Notes: a model not told the origin generated them from the letters alone. A stretch of DNA of 7,116 nucleotides from JAICIG01 sp035532215 (GCA_035532215.1 DATKRK010000421.1:1-7116), one strand, 5' to 3'; shown: positions 1 to 6,672, counted from the stretch's first letter. Numbers and translations: made by a program.

Positions 1-1
1 A

Positions 2-133
2 TCGTTTGCGCACTTCCAATCCACAATCGACCAATGCTTGGACCAGCTTTCAACGACCCACAAGCCCGAACTGGAGACCTTGATCACCCTCAAATTTCAG
101 TCTTTCAAAAATGTTTCAATCCTGGCAGCGTGA
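2..133 (+). CDS. C-terminal end of a gene cut by the window edge; possible IS630-like transposase
   Basis: An open frame enters from the left edge and ends at a TGA at 131-133, giving the last 43 residues of a protein: it begins SFAHFQSTIDQCLDQL and ends in KFQSFKNVSILAA. The pattern of an amphipathic helix (LQ.TIDxCL), a TTH..EL.TL stretch and a short F-Q-[ST]-F-.-N-V tail resembles, from memory, the C-terminus of some DDE transposases of the IS630 type; none of the catalytic residues lies inside the window, so this cannot be confirmed here. GC content is about 47 percent by hand count, clearly below the roughly 60-67 percent of the neighbouring genes, which fits acquired DNA. The gene converges on the transporter, with only 41 bases between the two stop codons. 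If it is an insertion sequence, its right end must lie in or near that gap. It could instead be the end of an unrelated host gene. Confidence 0.45.
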   Translation, partial: SFAHFQSTIDQCLDQLSTTHKPELETLITLKFQSFKNVSILAA

Positions 134-174
134 AGTATAGCCCGCTTCCTTTCCAACTTCCGCCCTCCGACCTT

Positions 175-1620
175 TTATTCCACGGCCCCCTGCACGCCGC
201 CGGCGAACAACTCGTTTTCTTCCTCTTGGCTGATCAGAATCTCGGCCTTGTAGCCGCCGAGAGCCTTGTCGCGCAGGGCGATCAAGCCGAATACGACGAC
301 CAACACGACCGGCAAGGCGCTCACGTAGCGAAAGGCCATTGCGGCGCCTTGGGCCAAGGCGCGATCGACTTGCTTCTGCTCTTCCTCGGGCAATTGCTTG
401 ACCTGGTCGGAGTTGATCTTCTTCGTCGTCTTGATGCCGCCCATCTGCAAGACCCAGTTCGATGGTTCCTCGATCACGGCTTGCGACTGGAGCGCCGCGG
501 GGACGGCCACGACCGACTCGCGGTCGTAAATGTATCCCATCACGGGCAATACGGCGGCGATCGACAAATTGCCGACGCAGCCCATCAGCCCCAACAGCCA
601 GGCGCCCCCCTTGGGAAAGCGCTCGGCCGTCACGCCCAGCATGGTCGGCCAGAAATAGGCGATGCCGACGCCGAAGATGGTGGCGAAGGCGAACACGGTT
701 CCGGGCGTTTTGGCAGTGCTGAGCAAATACAGCCCCGATCCCGCCAGGGCCGCCGAGATGGTCAGCATTCCCACCGGCGACAACTTATGGGCCAGCGGCC
801 CGGCGAAGTGCCGCATCACGAACATCAGCATGCTCGTGTAGATCAAGACCATGGTGCCCGAAAACTTGCCGTCGGTAATGCGCGTAATCACCGACTCTTG
901 CCACTGTTGGGGCGCTATTTCGGCGGCGGCCGTCAGCAGCATGCAAAAGGCCCAGAGCAGAAACATCGGGCGGAACGTCTCGCGGAACATCGCGCCGGTC
1001 GATACGCCCGAGGCCACGCGTTCCGTTTGCGGGAATTTCTGCACCATGCAGAGCACGAAATAGATCACACCCGGTAGGGCGATCAGCCCCATCAGCACCT
1101 GCCAGTTGTAGCCCAGCCCGTGGATGCTCACGAACCCAAGATCGAGCCCTTTGCCCAGGTAGCGGGCGATCAGGCCGCCCAACACCAGCCCGCCGGGCCA
1201 CCAGGCGTGCAGCACGTTGAGATAATGCGTTTTCTTGTCGGGAAACAGCGTGGCCGCCAAGGGGTTGATGGCGATTTCGACCAGCCCGTTCCCGCAACCG
1301 GCCAAAAACGTCGAGGCGAACAAGGTCGTAAAAGCCCAGTCGCCGTGCGGCGCAAAGATCGTGCCGAAGACCCCGACCATGTGGCTCGAGAACGCCAGGA
1401 ACAAGATCCGCTTCATCCCCAGCAAATCGCACAACGGCGCCCCCAACAACATCGAAGCCGCCATCCCGAAGAAGGCGCCGCTGGCAATCCAGCCCAGGCC
1501 TTCCTGCGACAAGCCGAACGCCTTGCCCAAATCGGGGAGAATATCGCCGCGAATGCTGAACGTAAACGCTGAGGTAATCAAGGCAATACAGCTCGCCACA
1601 AACAACGTGCGGGGGTTCAT
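175..1620 (-). CDS. Major facilitator superfamily transporter (sugar-permease-like)
   Basis: This 481-residue integral membrane protein should move a small solute across the cytoplasmic membrane, probably by ion symport; the substrate is unknown. Twelve hydrophobic segments can be placed at about 7-23, 43-65, 71-90, 98-118, 138-154, 174-193, 219-235, 255-275, 285-302, 308-328, 340-364 and 428-449. The loop after helix 2 carries a recognisable MFS motif A variant, GAPLCDLLGMKRIL (60-73). The stretch GNGLVEIAINPLAATLFP (110-127) followed by LNVLHAWWPGGLVLGG (134-149) resembles the fucose/glucose permease (FHS) branch, in which an N-P and an 'LhafwgxGaxxGP' segment are typical. Helices 11 and 12 are separated by an unusual hydrophilic stretch of about 60 residues (366-427), predicted periplasmic, with a charged KQLPEEEQKQVDRAL helix. 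The C-terminal tail (450-481) is acidic and cytoplasmic. The ATG start is supported by GAGGA eight bases upstream. Membership of the superfamily is secure; any sugar specificity is inference. Confidence 0.92.
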   Translation of the reverse strand: MNPRTLFVASCIALITSAFTFSIRGDILPDLGKAFGLSQEGLGWIASGAFFGMAASMLLGAPLCDLLGMKRILFLAFSSHMVGVFGTIFAPHGDWAFTTLFASTFLAGCGNGLVEIAINPLAATLFPDKKTHYLNVLHAWWPGGLVLGGLIARYLGKGLDLGFVSIHGLGYNWQVLMGLIALPGVIYFVLCMVQKFPQTERVASGVSTGAMFRETFRPMFLLWAFCMLLTAAAEIAPQQWQESVITRITDGKFSGTMVLIYTSMLMFVMRHFAGPLAHKLSPVGMLTISAALAGSGLYLLSTAKTPGTVFAFATIFGVGIAYFWPTMLGVTAERFPKGGAWLLGLMGCVGNLSIAAVLPVMGYIYDRESVVAVPAALQSQAVIEEPSNWVLQMGGIKTTKKINSDQVKQLPEEEQKQVDRALAQGAAMAFRYVSALPVVLVVVFGLIALRDKALGGYKAEILISQEEENELFAGGVQGAVE

Positions 1621-1628
1621 TCGGCGAT

Positions 1629-1633
1629 TCCTC
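1629..1633 (-). promoter_or_regulatory. Ribosome binding site of the MFS transporter
   Basis: Read on the minus strand this is GAGGA, separated by eight bases from the ATG at 1620-1618. It is the only clear Shine-Dalgarno sequence with good spacing in the window and it fixes the transporter start. Confidence 0.75.
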
Positions 1634-1703
1634 GTGGGCTAAAAGGAAGTAAGGCTGGCGGGCGCAGGCGGTTACGGTCGCCTCGGATCGTGGCAAACCA
1701 CCG

Positions 1704-1731
1704 AGTATATCGAAGCGAGGCGCGAAGTAAA
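1704..1731 (-). promoter_or_regulatory. Candidate sigma70-type promoter of the MFS transporter
   Basis: On the minus strand, TTTACT (1731-1726) and TATACT (1709-1704) are separated by 16 bases. They match the -35 TTGACA at four of six positions and the -10 TATAAT at five of six. Transcription would start near 1697, leaving a leader of roughly 75 bases before the ATG. The local AT-rich patch stands out in GC-rich surroundings. This is based on sequence only; planctomycete promoter consensus is not well enough known to be certain. Confidence 0.45.
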
Positions 1732-1787
1732 CGCGTTTCTGGTCAAAGGATGCAGCGAGGGTTTGGGGTTGTTACGGGGCGCCGCGA

Positions 1788-1799
1788 GGCAGGATGCCG
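1788..1799. repeat. Degenerate copy of the GGCAGGATGCC palindrome
   Basis: The core GGCAGGATGCCG matches the centre of the two exact 29-bp repeats just downstream (4-bp arms GGCA/TGCC around a GGA loop), but the flanks have diverged. It is probably a decayed member of the same family. Confidence 0.5.
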
Positions 1800-1810
1800 G
1801 CTGTAATTGG

Positions 1811-1839
1811 CTCGATACGCGGCAGGATGCCGCGTCTAC
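1811..1839. repeat. Palindromic intergenic repeat, copy 1 (29 bp)
   Basis: The copy runs from CTCGAT through the hairpin to GTCTAC. The hairpin occupies 1817-1835: arms ACGCGGCA and TGCCGCGT pair perfectly over 8 bp around a 3-base GGA loop. It is identical over all 29 bases to the copy at 1846-1874, 35 bases on, and nearly identical (one base differs in the core) to an inverted copy at 7018-7040. Such short GC-rich hairpins may act as REP-like elements or protein or RNA-processing sites; no function is shown by the sequence. Confidence 0.85.
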
Positions 1840-1845
1840 TGTGCG

Positions 1846-1874
1846 CTCGATACGCGGCAGGATGCCGCGTCTAC
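1846..1874. repeat. Palindromic intergenic repeat, copy 2 (29 bp)
   Basis: This is an exact duplicate of the 1811-1839 copy, separated from it by only six bases (TGTGCG). Its hairpin is at 1852-1870. The two lie in direct orientation, so each can fold alone, or the arm of one can pair with the opposite arm of the other. It ends ten bases before the candidate -35 box of the rightward promoter. Confidence 0.85.
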
Positions 1875-1883
1875 GAATCAGCC

Positions 1884-1913
1884 TTGACCCTGTTCGCGTA
1901 AACTTCGTAGCAT
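1884..1913 (+). promoter_or_regulatory. Candidate promoter for the glycosyltransferase/AsmA operon
   Basis: TTGACC (1884-1889, five of six to the -35 consensus) is followed after 18 bases by TAGCAT (1908-1913, four of six to TATAAT). It would start transcription near 1920 and give a leader of about 45 bases before the TTG start. The -10 element is weak and the spacer long, so this is tentative. Confidence 0.35.
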
Positions 1914-1965
1914 ACGCCACTTTCGTTGATCTTTAGCCTCGGGGAAATAGGCGCTGGCGCACACT

Positions 1966-3252
1966 TTGAACGCGGTGCTCGGAAATCACTATGCACGTCT
2001 GGCGTGCGTGTTGATCGCGGCGCTCGCGCTGCGCCTGGCGGCCGGCTATGCGTGGCAAGAGCGGCTGGGGCCCGAGCGGCGGTTCGCCTTTGGCGATAGC
2101 GACGCCTATTGGACGCTCGCCGGGCAACTCGCTCGCGGCGAGCCGTATCAATACGGCTCGCCCGACGCCCGCGTCGTGCGGATGCCCGGTTATCCGTTCG
2201 TGCTGGCCGGCTTGTTCAAGCTTGCCGGCGACGATCCGCCGGTGCTCGCGGGCCGAGCGCTGAGCGCCATCCTGGGAACCTTGGCCGTGGCGGGAGTCTA
2301 TGGTCTCGGCCGGCAGTTGTTCGATCCGACGACGGGTCTCTTCGCCGCGGCGCTAGCGACCGTCTATCCCGGCGCCATCGCCACGAGCGTATTCGTGCTC
2401 AGCGAAGCCCCGTTCTGCCCGCTGTTACTCGCACAGCTCATGGCGTCCGTCGCCAGTTGGCAAGCGGCGACGCGGCGTCGCGCCGCCTGGCTGGCCGCCC
2501 TTAGCGGGCTGTTGGCCGGACTGGCGACCATGATGCGGCCGAGTTGGCTGCTGTTCGTCCCCTTTGCTGCGGTGGTGGGGATCGCGTCGAGCTGGTGCTG
2601 CGGGCGGTTTGCCGGCGGCGAGCGTGGCAAGCATGTGCGGCTGGGGGCGATTGCGCTGGTCGCGCTGGCGCTGACGATGACGCCCTGGTGGCTCCGCAAC
2701 GGGCAAGTCACCGGGCATTTCGTGCCGACGACATTGCAGGTCGGCGCCAGCCTGTACGACGGCTTGAACCCGCAGGCGGACGGTTCGAGCGAAATGTCGT
2801 TCGTCGCCCGTTTCGAGCGTGCAGAACGCAAGGCGGAACCGGCGGGCGGCGGCCAGGCGGAACCATTCGAATACCGGCTCGATCGCCGCCTGCGCGATGC
2901 GGCGCTCGACTGGGCGGCGGCGCATCCTGGCCGGGTTTTGCGGTTGGCGGCCGTCAAAGTGTTGCGGCTGTGGAACGTCTGGCCGAACGACCCGCAGTTC
3001 CGCTTCTGGTTCGTGAGGTTGGCGGTTCTGCTGACGTATGCCCCCGCGCTGGCCTTGGCGGCCTGGCAAACCTGGCAAGACCGGCGCCGCGGCTGGCCGC
3101 TGGCGCTCGTTTGGCTGCCGGCGGCGTATTTGACGTTGTTGCACACGATTTTCGTCAGTTCGATTCGCTATCGCGAGCCGGCCATGCTCTGTCTGTTGAC
3201 GCTGGCCGCCGCCGCGATTGCGAGAGGGATTCTCGCATCATCCGAAGGTTGA
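1966..3252 (+). CDS. GT-C membrane glycosyltransferase, family 39 / ArnT-like
   Basis: This 428-residue multi-pass membrane protein belongs by motif to the dolichyl/polyprenyl-phosphate sugar transferases (PMT/ArnT type), which move a sugar from a lipid carrier to an acceptor on the periplasmic side. After an N-terminal helix (about 12-29) the first extracytoplasmic loop carries acidic residues in GDSDAYW (43-49), the position of the catalytic Asp in GT-C enzymes, then RMPGYPF (72-78). Other family-typical signatures are SEAPF (146-150), RPSWLL (191-196), PWWLRN (240-245) and, late in the protein, RYREPAM (401-407), the equivalent of the usual R-Y-R-x-P near the last helix. About ten hydrophobic segments are visible, with a soluble stretch at 246-325. 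It is short for the family (often 450-600). The first usable codon after the in-frame TAG at 1948-1950 is TTG 1966; GTG 1975, GTG 2008 and TTG 2011 are alternatives, and no strong RBS decides. Donor and acceptor are unknown. Its stop overlaps the next gene. Confidence 0.85.
   Translation: MNAVLGNHYARLACVLIAALALRLAAGYAWQERLGPERRFAFGDSDAYWTLAGQLARGEPYQYGSPDARVVRMPGYPFVLAGLFKLAGDDPPVLAGRALSAILGTLAVAGVYGLGRQLFDPTTGLFAAALATVYPGAIATSVFVLSEAPFCPLLLAQLMASVASWQAATRRRAAWLAALSGLLAGLATMMRPSWLLFVPFAAVVGIASSWCCGRFAGGERGKHVRLGAIALVALALTMTPWWLRNGQVTGHFVPTTLQVGASLYDGLNPQADGSSEMSFVARFERAERKAEPAGGGQAEPFEYRLDRRLRDAALDWAAAHPGRVLRLAAVKVLRLWNVWPNDPQFRFWFVRLAVLLTYAPALALAAWQTWQDRRRGWPLALVWLPAAYLTLLHTIFVSSIRYREPAMLCLLTLAAAAIARGILASSEG
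3220..3252 (+). promoter_or_regulatory. Gene junction with TTGA stop/start overlap and a small hairpin
   Basis: The glycosyltransferase stop TGA (3250-3252) shares bases with a TTG (3249-3251) in the frame of the AsmA-like gene, an arrangement typical of translational coupling. Upstream, GCGAGA (3220-3225) can pair with TCTCGC (3231-3236) around GGGAT, partly enclosing a Shine-Dalgarno-like GAGAGGG (3222-3228). A second purine run, GAAGG (3244-3248), directly abuts the TTG, too close for normal use. The true start could be an unusual codon such as ATC at 3237 or 3240, which would sit better relative to GAGAGGG and keep the basic residues before the membrane helix. Confidence 0.4.
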
Positions 3253-6200
3253 TCTGCATCTGCTGGTCGAGCTGCAAGTGGGGGTCGCTCATCCTGCTGG
3301 TGGGAGCGGCCGCCGCGGTGTTGTTTTTTTATCACCGCATCGACGACGAAATCCGCCGCCGCGTTGAAGCCAAGATCGCCGAGCAGTACCCCGAGTTGAC
3401 CGTCAGCGTGCGCTCGGCGCGGATCGTCTCGGGCCAAGGCATCGAGATTCGCGGGCTATCGATCGTCGAGCCGGGCGTGAGCGGACCGACGGCCGAGCTG
3501 GCGTATCTGGAAGAAGTGCTGCTCGAAGGCGCCACCGATTGGAAGGAACTCGCGCAGGGCGAGCTGTCGATCACGAAGATCGTCATCCGCCGGCCGACGA
3601 TCCGCGTCACGCATCGCGCCGACGGCTCCTGGAGCGCGGCCAAGCTGTTTCCCTTGCCGAAACTCGGCAAGCTGCCGCCCCGCGGCGCGATCGAAAACGG
3701 CGCCATCGAAATCGCCGATCCGCTGAAGAACCAGAGCGGCGTTTATACGCTTCGCGATGCGCAGCTCGAATTCGAGCCGGACGAGCGCGTGCGCCCCGCC
3801 GCCGACGGCCGCATCGCGATGCGAATTCACGGGCATCTCTCGGGCGATTATCTGCGGCGGGCCGATATCGCGGCCAGCTTCGCGCCCAGCGGCGAGCACT
3901 GGTTGCTCGAGGGCACGGTCGCGGAACTCGATTTTTCGCCGGAGCTGGCGCGATCGTTGCCGGGCGTTGCTTCGCGGCGGTTGGCCGAGCTGGGATCGTT
4001 GCGGGCCCAGGTCAAGGGCCGCTTTGCGGTGCATCGCGATCCGGCTGCACATCCCGCGTTTGGTTTCGAACTCGCCGGCCAAATCCTGCGCGGGCGCATC
4101 GACGATCCGCGGCTGCCCTACCCGCTGACCGATCTGCGAGCGGAATTCGAGTGCGACCAGCAAGGCTTGAGCGTAACGAAGGCCGCCGCGGTCAGCGGGC
4201 AGACGACGTTGCGGGTGCTAGAGTTCAAGCGGTTGGGATACGGGCCGGCGAGCCCTTGCACGCTCAAGGCCGAAGGGCGCCGCTTGGCGTTCAGTTCGCA
4301 ATTGAAATCGGCCTTGCCGCAGGCCTGGCAGGAGGAATGGCAAAAATTCATGCCCAGCGGCGAATTCGACGTGCAGCAATTGGAACTGAGCTACGACGGC
4401 ATGCGCTGGACGCCGCGTATGACGCTGCACTTCACAGACATCGGCTTCAGCTATCACAAGTTCCCCTATCGCCTGGAACGAGGCGTCGGCCACGCCGAGC
4501 TCAAGGGCGCCGAGTTGTCGGTCCACGTGAAGGCCTACAACGAAGGCGAAGTCGTCCGGCTTGACGGCGAATTCCTCAATCCCGGTCCGCAAGCCGCGGG
4601 CTACTTCGAAGCCAGCTCGGAAAACGTTCGCTTCGACGAAAAGCTGTTTTTGGCGCTGGCCGAACCCTCGCGGCGAATCGTGCGCTCGCTCAACCCGCGG
4701 GGCTCGATGAACGTCTACTTCCGCAGCGAGACCGGCAACGAACCGCGCCCGGTCTGGCACACTTCGCTGCGGCTGACGCTGAATCGCTGCGCGCTGCGCT
4801 ACGACGTCTTCCCTTATCCGCTGGACGGGATCCGCGGCGTGATCTCCATGGACGACGGCGTGTGGGAATTCGTCAACGGCAAGGGCCTGGAGGGGGTCAA
4901 CGACACGGCGCGGGTCTCATGCCGCGGCCGGCTGACTCCCTCGGCGTCGGGCTACGAGGTTTCGCTCAGTTTCCAAGCCTGGAACGTGCCGCTGGAAGAA
5001 GAGCTGCGCGAGGCGCTCGCGGTGCGCAGCCCCGGCGTCGCCCGGCTTTGGCACGACATGAAGCCGCGAGGCGCCGTCGACTTGGAAAACATCCTGATTC
5101 ACTTTTCGCCGGGGCGCCCCAAGCCGCTGGTGACCGTGACTGCGTCTCCCGCCAAGGAAGCCGAGCAGCCGTTATCGATCGAACCGAGCTACTTTCCTTA
5201 TCGCCTCGACGTATTGCAAGGAACGTTCGCCTACCAGGACGGCCGCGTCGCGTTCGACCGGATCCGAGCGCAGCACCGCAACACGACGCTGGTCGGGCAC
5301 GGCACGTGCGACATCGATGAGCGGGGCGGATGGCGGTTGGCGCTGGACCGCATCGAAGTCGACCGCTTACGCGCCGACCGCGAGCTGGTCCAGGCCCTGG
5401 GCAACGGCCGGCTGAAGAAGCTGATCGCCGATCTGCAGCCGACCGGCCCGGTCAATCTGCGCGGCGGCAACGTGCAGGGCGGCAACCTGGTGCTGGCCAA
5501 AAGCGGCGATCCCGACGCCCCGATCATGTCGAGCTGGGATTTGAAGATCTATCTGGCCGGCAACAAGCTCGATTGCGGCGTGACGCTCGAACGGCTCTCG
5601 GGCGCCGTCGCGATCAAGGGCGACTTCGACGGCGAGCGCCTGCATTGCGCCGGCGAACTCGATCTCGATTCGGTCAATTACAAAGACTTTCAGTTCACGC
5701 AAATCCTCGGGCCGTTCTGGATCGACGACACGATCGTGCTTTGCGGCCGCATGGCCGATCGCCGCCGCGGCGCCGGGCGCGAGCGCCCGCTGACCGGGCT
5801 GCTCTACGGCGGCATCGTGCGCGGCGACGTGACGGTGCGACTCGAAGCCGCTCCGGAGTATTTCGTCCACGCCGAACTGACCGGCGGCGACCTGGCCCGC
5901 TGCGCCCAGGAAGCCCTCGCCGGGCGGCATCAATTGAGCGGGCGCATTTCGGCCAACGTCGACCTCTGGGGAAGGGGACGCGGCATGTACAACTTCCGCG
6001 GCAACGGCGGCATCGAGGTGGACAACGCCGTACTCTACGAACTGCCCGTGATGCTCGCGCTGTTGAAAACGCTGCGCGGCAGGGCGCCCGATACGAACGC
6101 CTTCAACGCCGCGAAGCTGGATTTCCGCATCGAGGGCGAGCACGTCTATCTGAACAACATCGTGTGCCTGGGCGACGCGATCAATCTGCGCGGCGCCGGA

Positions 6201-6515
6201 GAATTGAACTGGGATCGCAGCGTCAAGCTGACGTTTTATCCAATCGTCGGTCGCGACGAGTCGCGTTTGCCGGTCGTCGACCGGCTGCTCGGCCGGGCCA
6301 GCCAGCAGATCGTGTTGATCCACCTGGACGGCACGCTCGACGCTCCCGAGACTCGCACCGAGCCGTTTCCCGCCCTGGCTCAGGCCTTGCAGGCGTTTCC
6401 CCAATTGCAGCCGGCCCCGCTGGCGGCCGGAGCGGCTCGCCAGCCAGCCGCCGGCGCCGGCGCCCCACAGCCGCCCCGCGCGGCATTCCCCTACGAACGA
6501 CAACCCCGCAGGTGA
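3249..6515 (+). CDS. Large AsmA-like membrane-anchored protein
   Basis: With the TTG start the protein has 1088 residues. A single helix at about 12-28 follows a Cys-rich N-terminus (Cys3, Cys5, Cys9), and everything after it should lie in the periplasm. The post-helix segment RRRVEAKIAEQYPELTVSV (36-54) leading to SARIVSGQGIEIRGLSI (56-72) is the usual opening of AsmA/TamB-type proteins, which form long beta-rich grooves thought to carry lipids between membranes. The body is mostly beta-rich with no enzymatic motif. A motif [RKVY]-[LF]-P-Y-[PR]-L recurs at 288, 404, 520 and 648, and a diverged copy has its conserved glycine at 785, so the body is built of repeats of 116-128 residues. The most AsmA_2-like part is 911-1001 (YNFRGNGGIEVDNAVLYELP to FYPIVG). 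The last 40 or so residues are Pro/Ala/Gln-rich and probably disordered. The frame stays open upstream to 2544, but that part lies inside the glycosyltransferase gene and is a shadow. The family assignment is firm at fold level; lipid transport is inferred from relatives. Confidence 0.8.
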   Translation: MICICWSSCKWGSLILLVGAAAAVLFFYHRIDDEIRRRVEAKIAEQYPELTVSVRSARIVSGQGIEIRGLSIVEPGVSGPTAELAYLEEVLLEGATDWKELAQGELSITKIVIRRPTIRVTHRADGSWSAAKLFPLPKLGKLPPRGAIENGAIEIADPLKNQSGVYTLRDAQLEFEPDERVRPAADGRIAMRIHGHLSGDYLRRADIAASFAPSGEHWLLEGTVAELDFSPELARSLPGVASRRLAELGSLRAQVKGRFAVHRDPAAHPAFGFELAGQILRGRIDDPRLPYPLTDLRAEFECDQQGLSVTKAAAVSGQTTLRVLEFKRLGYGPASPCTLKAEGRRLAFSSQLKSALPQAWQEEWQKFMPSGEFDVQQLELSYDGMRWTPRMTLHFTDIGFSYHKFPYRLERGVGHAELKGAELSVHVKAYNEGEVVRLDGEFLNPGPQAAGYFEASSENVRFDEKLFLALAEPSRRIVRSLNPRGSMNVYFRSETGNEPRPVWHTSLRLTLNRCALRYDVFPYPLDGIRGVISMDDGVWEFVNGKGLEGVNDTARVSCRGRLTPSASGYEVSLSFQAWNVPLEEELREALAVRSPGVARLWHDMKPRGAVDLENILIHFSPGRPKPLVTVTASPAKEAEQPLSIEPSYFPYRLDVLQGTFAYQDGRVAFDRIRAQHRNTTLVGHGTCDIDERGGWRLALDRIEVDRLRADRELVQALGNGRLKKLIADLQPTGPVNLRGGNVQGGNLVLAKSGDPDAPIMSSWDLKIYLAGNKLDCGVTLERLSGAVAIKGDFDGERLHCAGELDLDSVNYKDFQFTQILGPFWIDDTIVLCGRMADRRRGAGRERPLTGLLYGGIVRGDVTVRLEAAPEYFVHAELTGGDLARCAQEALAGRHQLSGRISANVDLWGRGRGMYNFRGNGGIEVDNAVLYELPVMLALLKTLRGRAPDTNAFNAAKLDFRIEGEHVYLNNIVCLGDAINLRGAGELNWDRSVKLTFYPIVGRDESRLPVVDRLLGRASQQIVLIHLDGTLDAPETRTEPFPALAQALQAFPQLQPAPLAAGAARQPAAGAGAPQPPRAAFPYERQPRR

Positions 6516-6539
6516 GCGAGCGTGACGTAATGTTTCCAG

Positions 6540-6645
6540 GTAGGTCAGGCTTTCCAGCCTGGTGCAGTAGGTCAGGCATTCCTGCCTGACGCAGCCTGAC
6601 TCTCCGTCAGGCAGGAATGCCTGACCTACTAAAAGCCTGACCTAC
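6540..6645. repeat. Nested palindromic repeat with perfect 25-bp inverted repeat
   Basis: The 25 bases at 6566-6590 are the exact reverse complement of 6606-6630, with a 15-base loop between. Outside these, 6540-6553 pairs perfectly with 6632-6645 (14 bp). Each arm is itself a hairpin: 6571-6590 (GTCAGGCA/TGCCTGAC around TTCC), 6606-6625 (same arms around GGAA), and 6546-6561 (CAGGCT/AGCCTG around TTCC). It lies 24 bases after the AsmA-like stop. It may stop or stabilise the operon transcript, but no run of T follows the stem, so it is not a standard intrinsic terminator. It resembles REP/BIME-type clusters. Confidence 0.9.
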
Positions 6646-6672
6646 TTGTCGTCCTCCAACCCCCTTCTTCCC

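Larger units (their letters stand above)
1621..1965. other. Divergent intergenic region with promoters and palindromic repeats
   Basis: These 345 bases separate the leftward transporter from the rightward glycosyltransferase. I see no convincing gene here: the short frames that cross it have no start/RBS support and run through repeats. It holds the transporter leader and promoter on the left, a repeat block in the middle (1788-1874) and a candidate rightward promoter with a short leader on the right. No operator-like palindrome distinct from the repeat family was recognised. Confidence 0.8.

Noticed and set aside
34..1077. A 347-codon plus-strand open frame opposite the transporter
   Set aside because: Its translation is rich in His, Gln, Arg and Gly with no domain-like pattern, it lies wholly across the secure MFS gene and the gap beside it, and it is a typical shadow frame in high-GC DNA.
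1811..1874. A CRISPR array
   Set aside because: Only two copies are present, the spacer is six bases, and the unit is a strong palindrome also found in inverted orientation elsewhere; no cas gene is in the window.
2544..3248. Upstream extension of the AsmA-like frame from an ATG inside the glycosyltransferase gene
   Set aside because: It would add 235 Arg/Ala/Gly-rich residues before the membrane anchor and overlap a well-supported gene. The real AsmA-like N-terminus begins with the helix after 3249.
5367..6503. A 378-codon minus-strand open frame within the AsmA-like gene
   Set aside because: It is antisense to the best conserved part of that gene, has a composition typical of an antisense shadow, and has no recognisable motif.
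5330..6589. A 419-codon plus-strand frame overlapping the end of the AsmA-like gene
   Set aside because: It is extremely Arg/Pro/Gly-rich, has no motif, and runs out through the intergenic palindrome; it is an out-of-frame shadow.
6566..6630. A rho-independent terminator
   Set aside because: The stem is very stable but neither strand shows a run of T directly after it, and the sequence is clearly a member of a repeat family.
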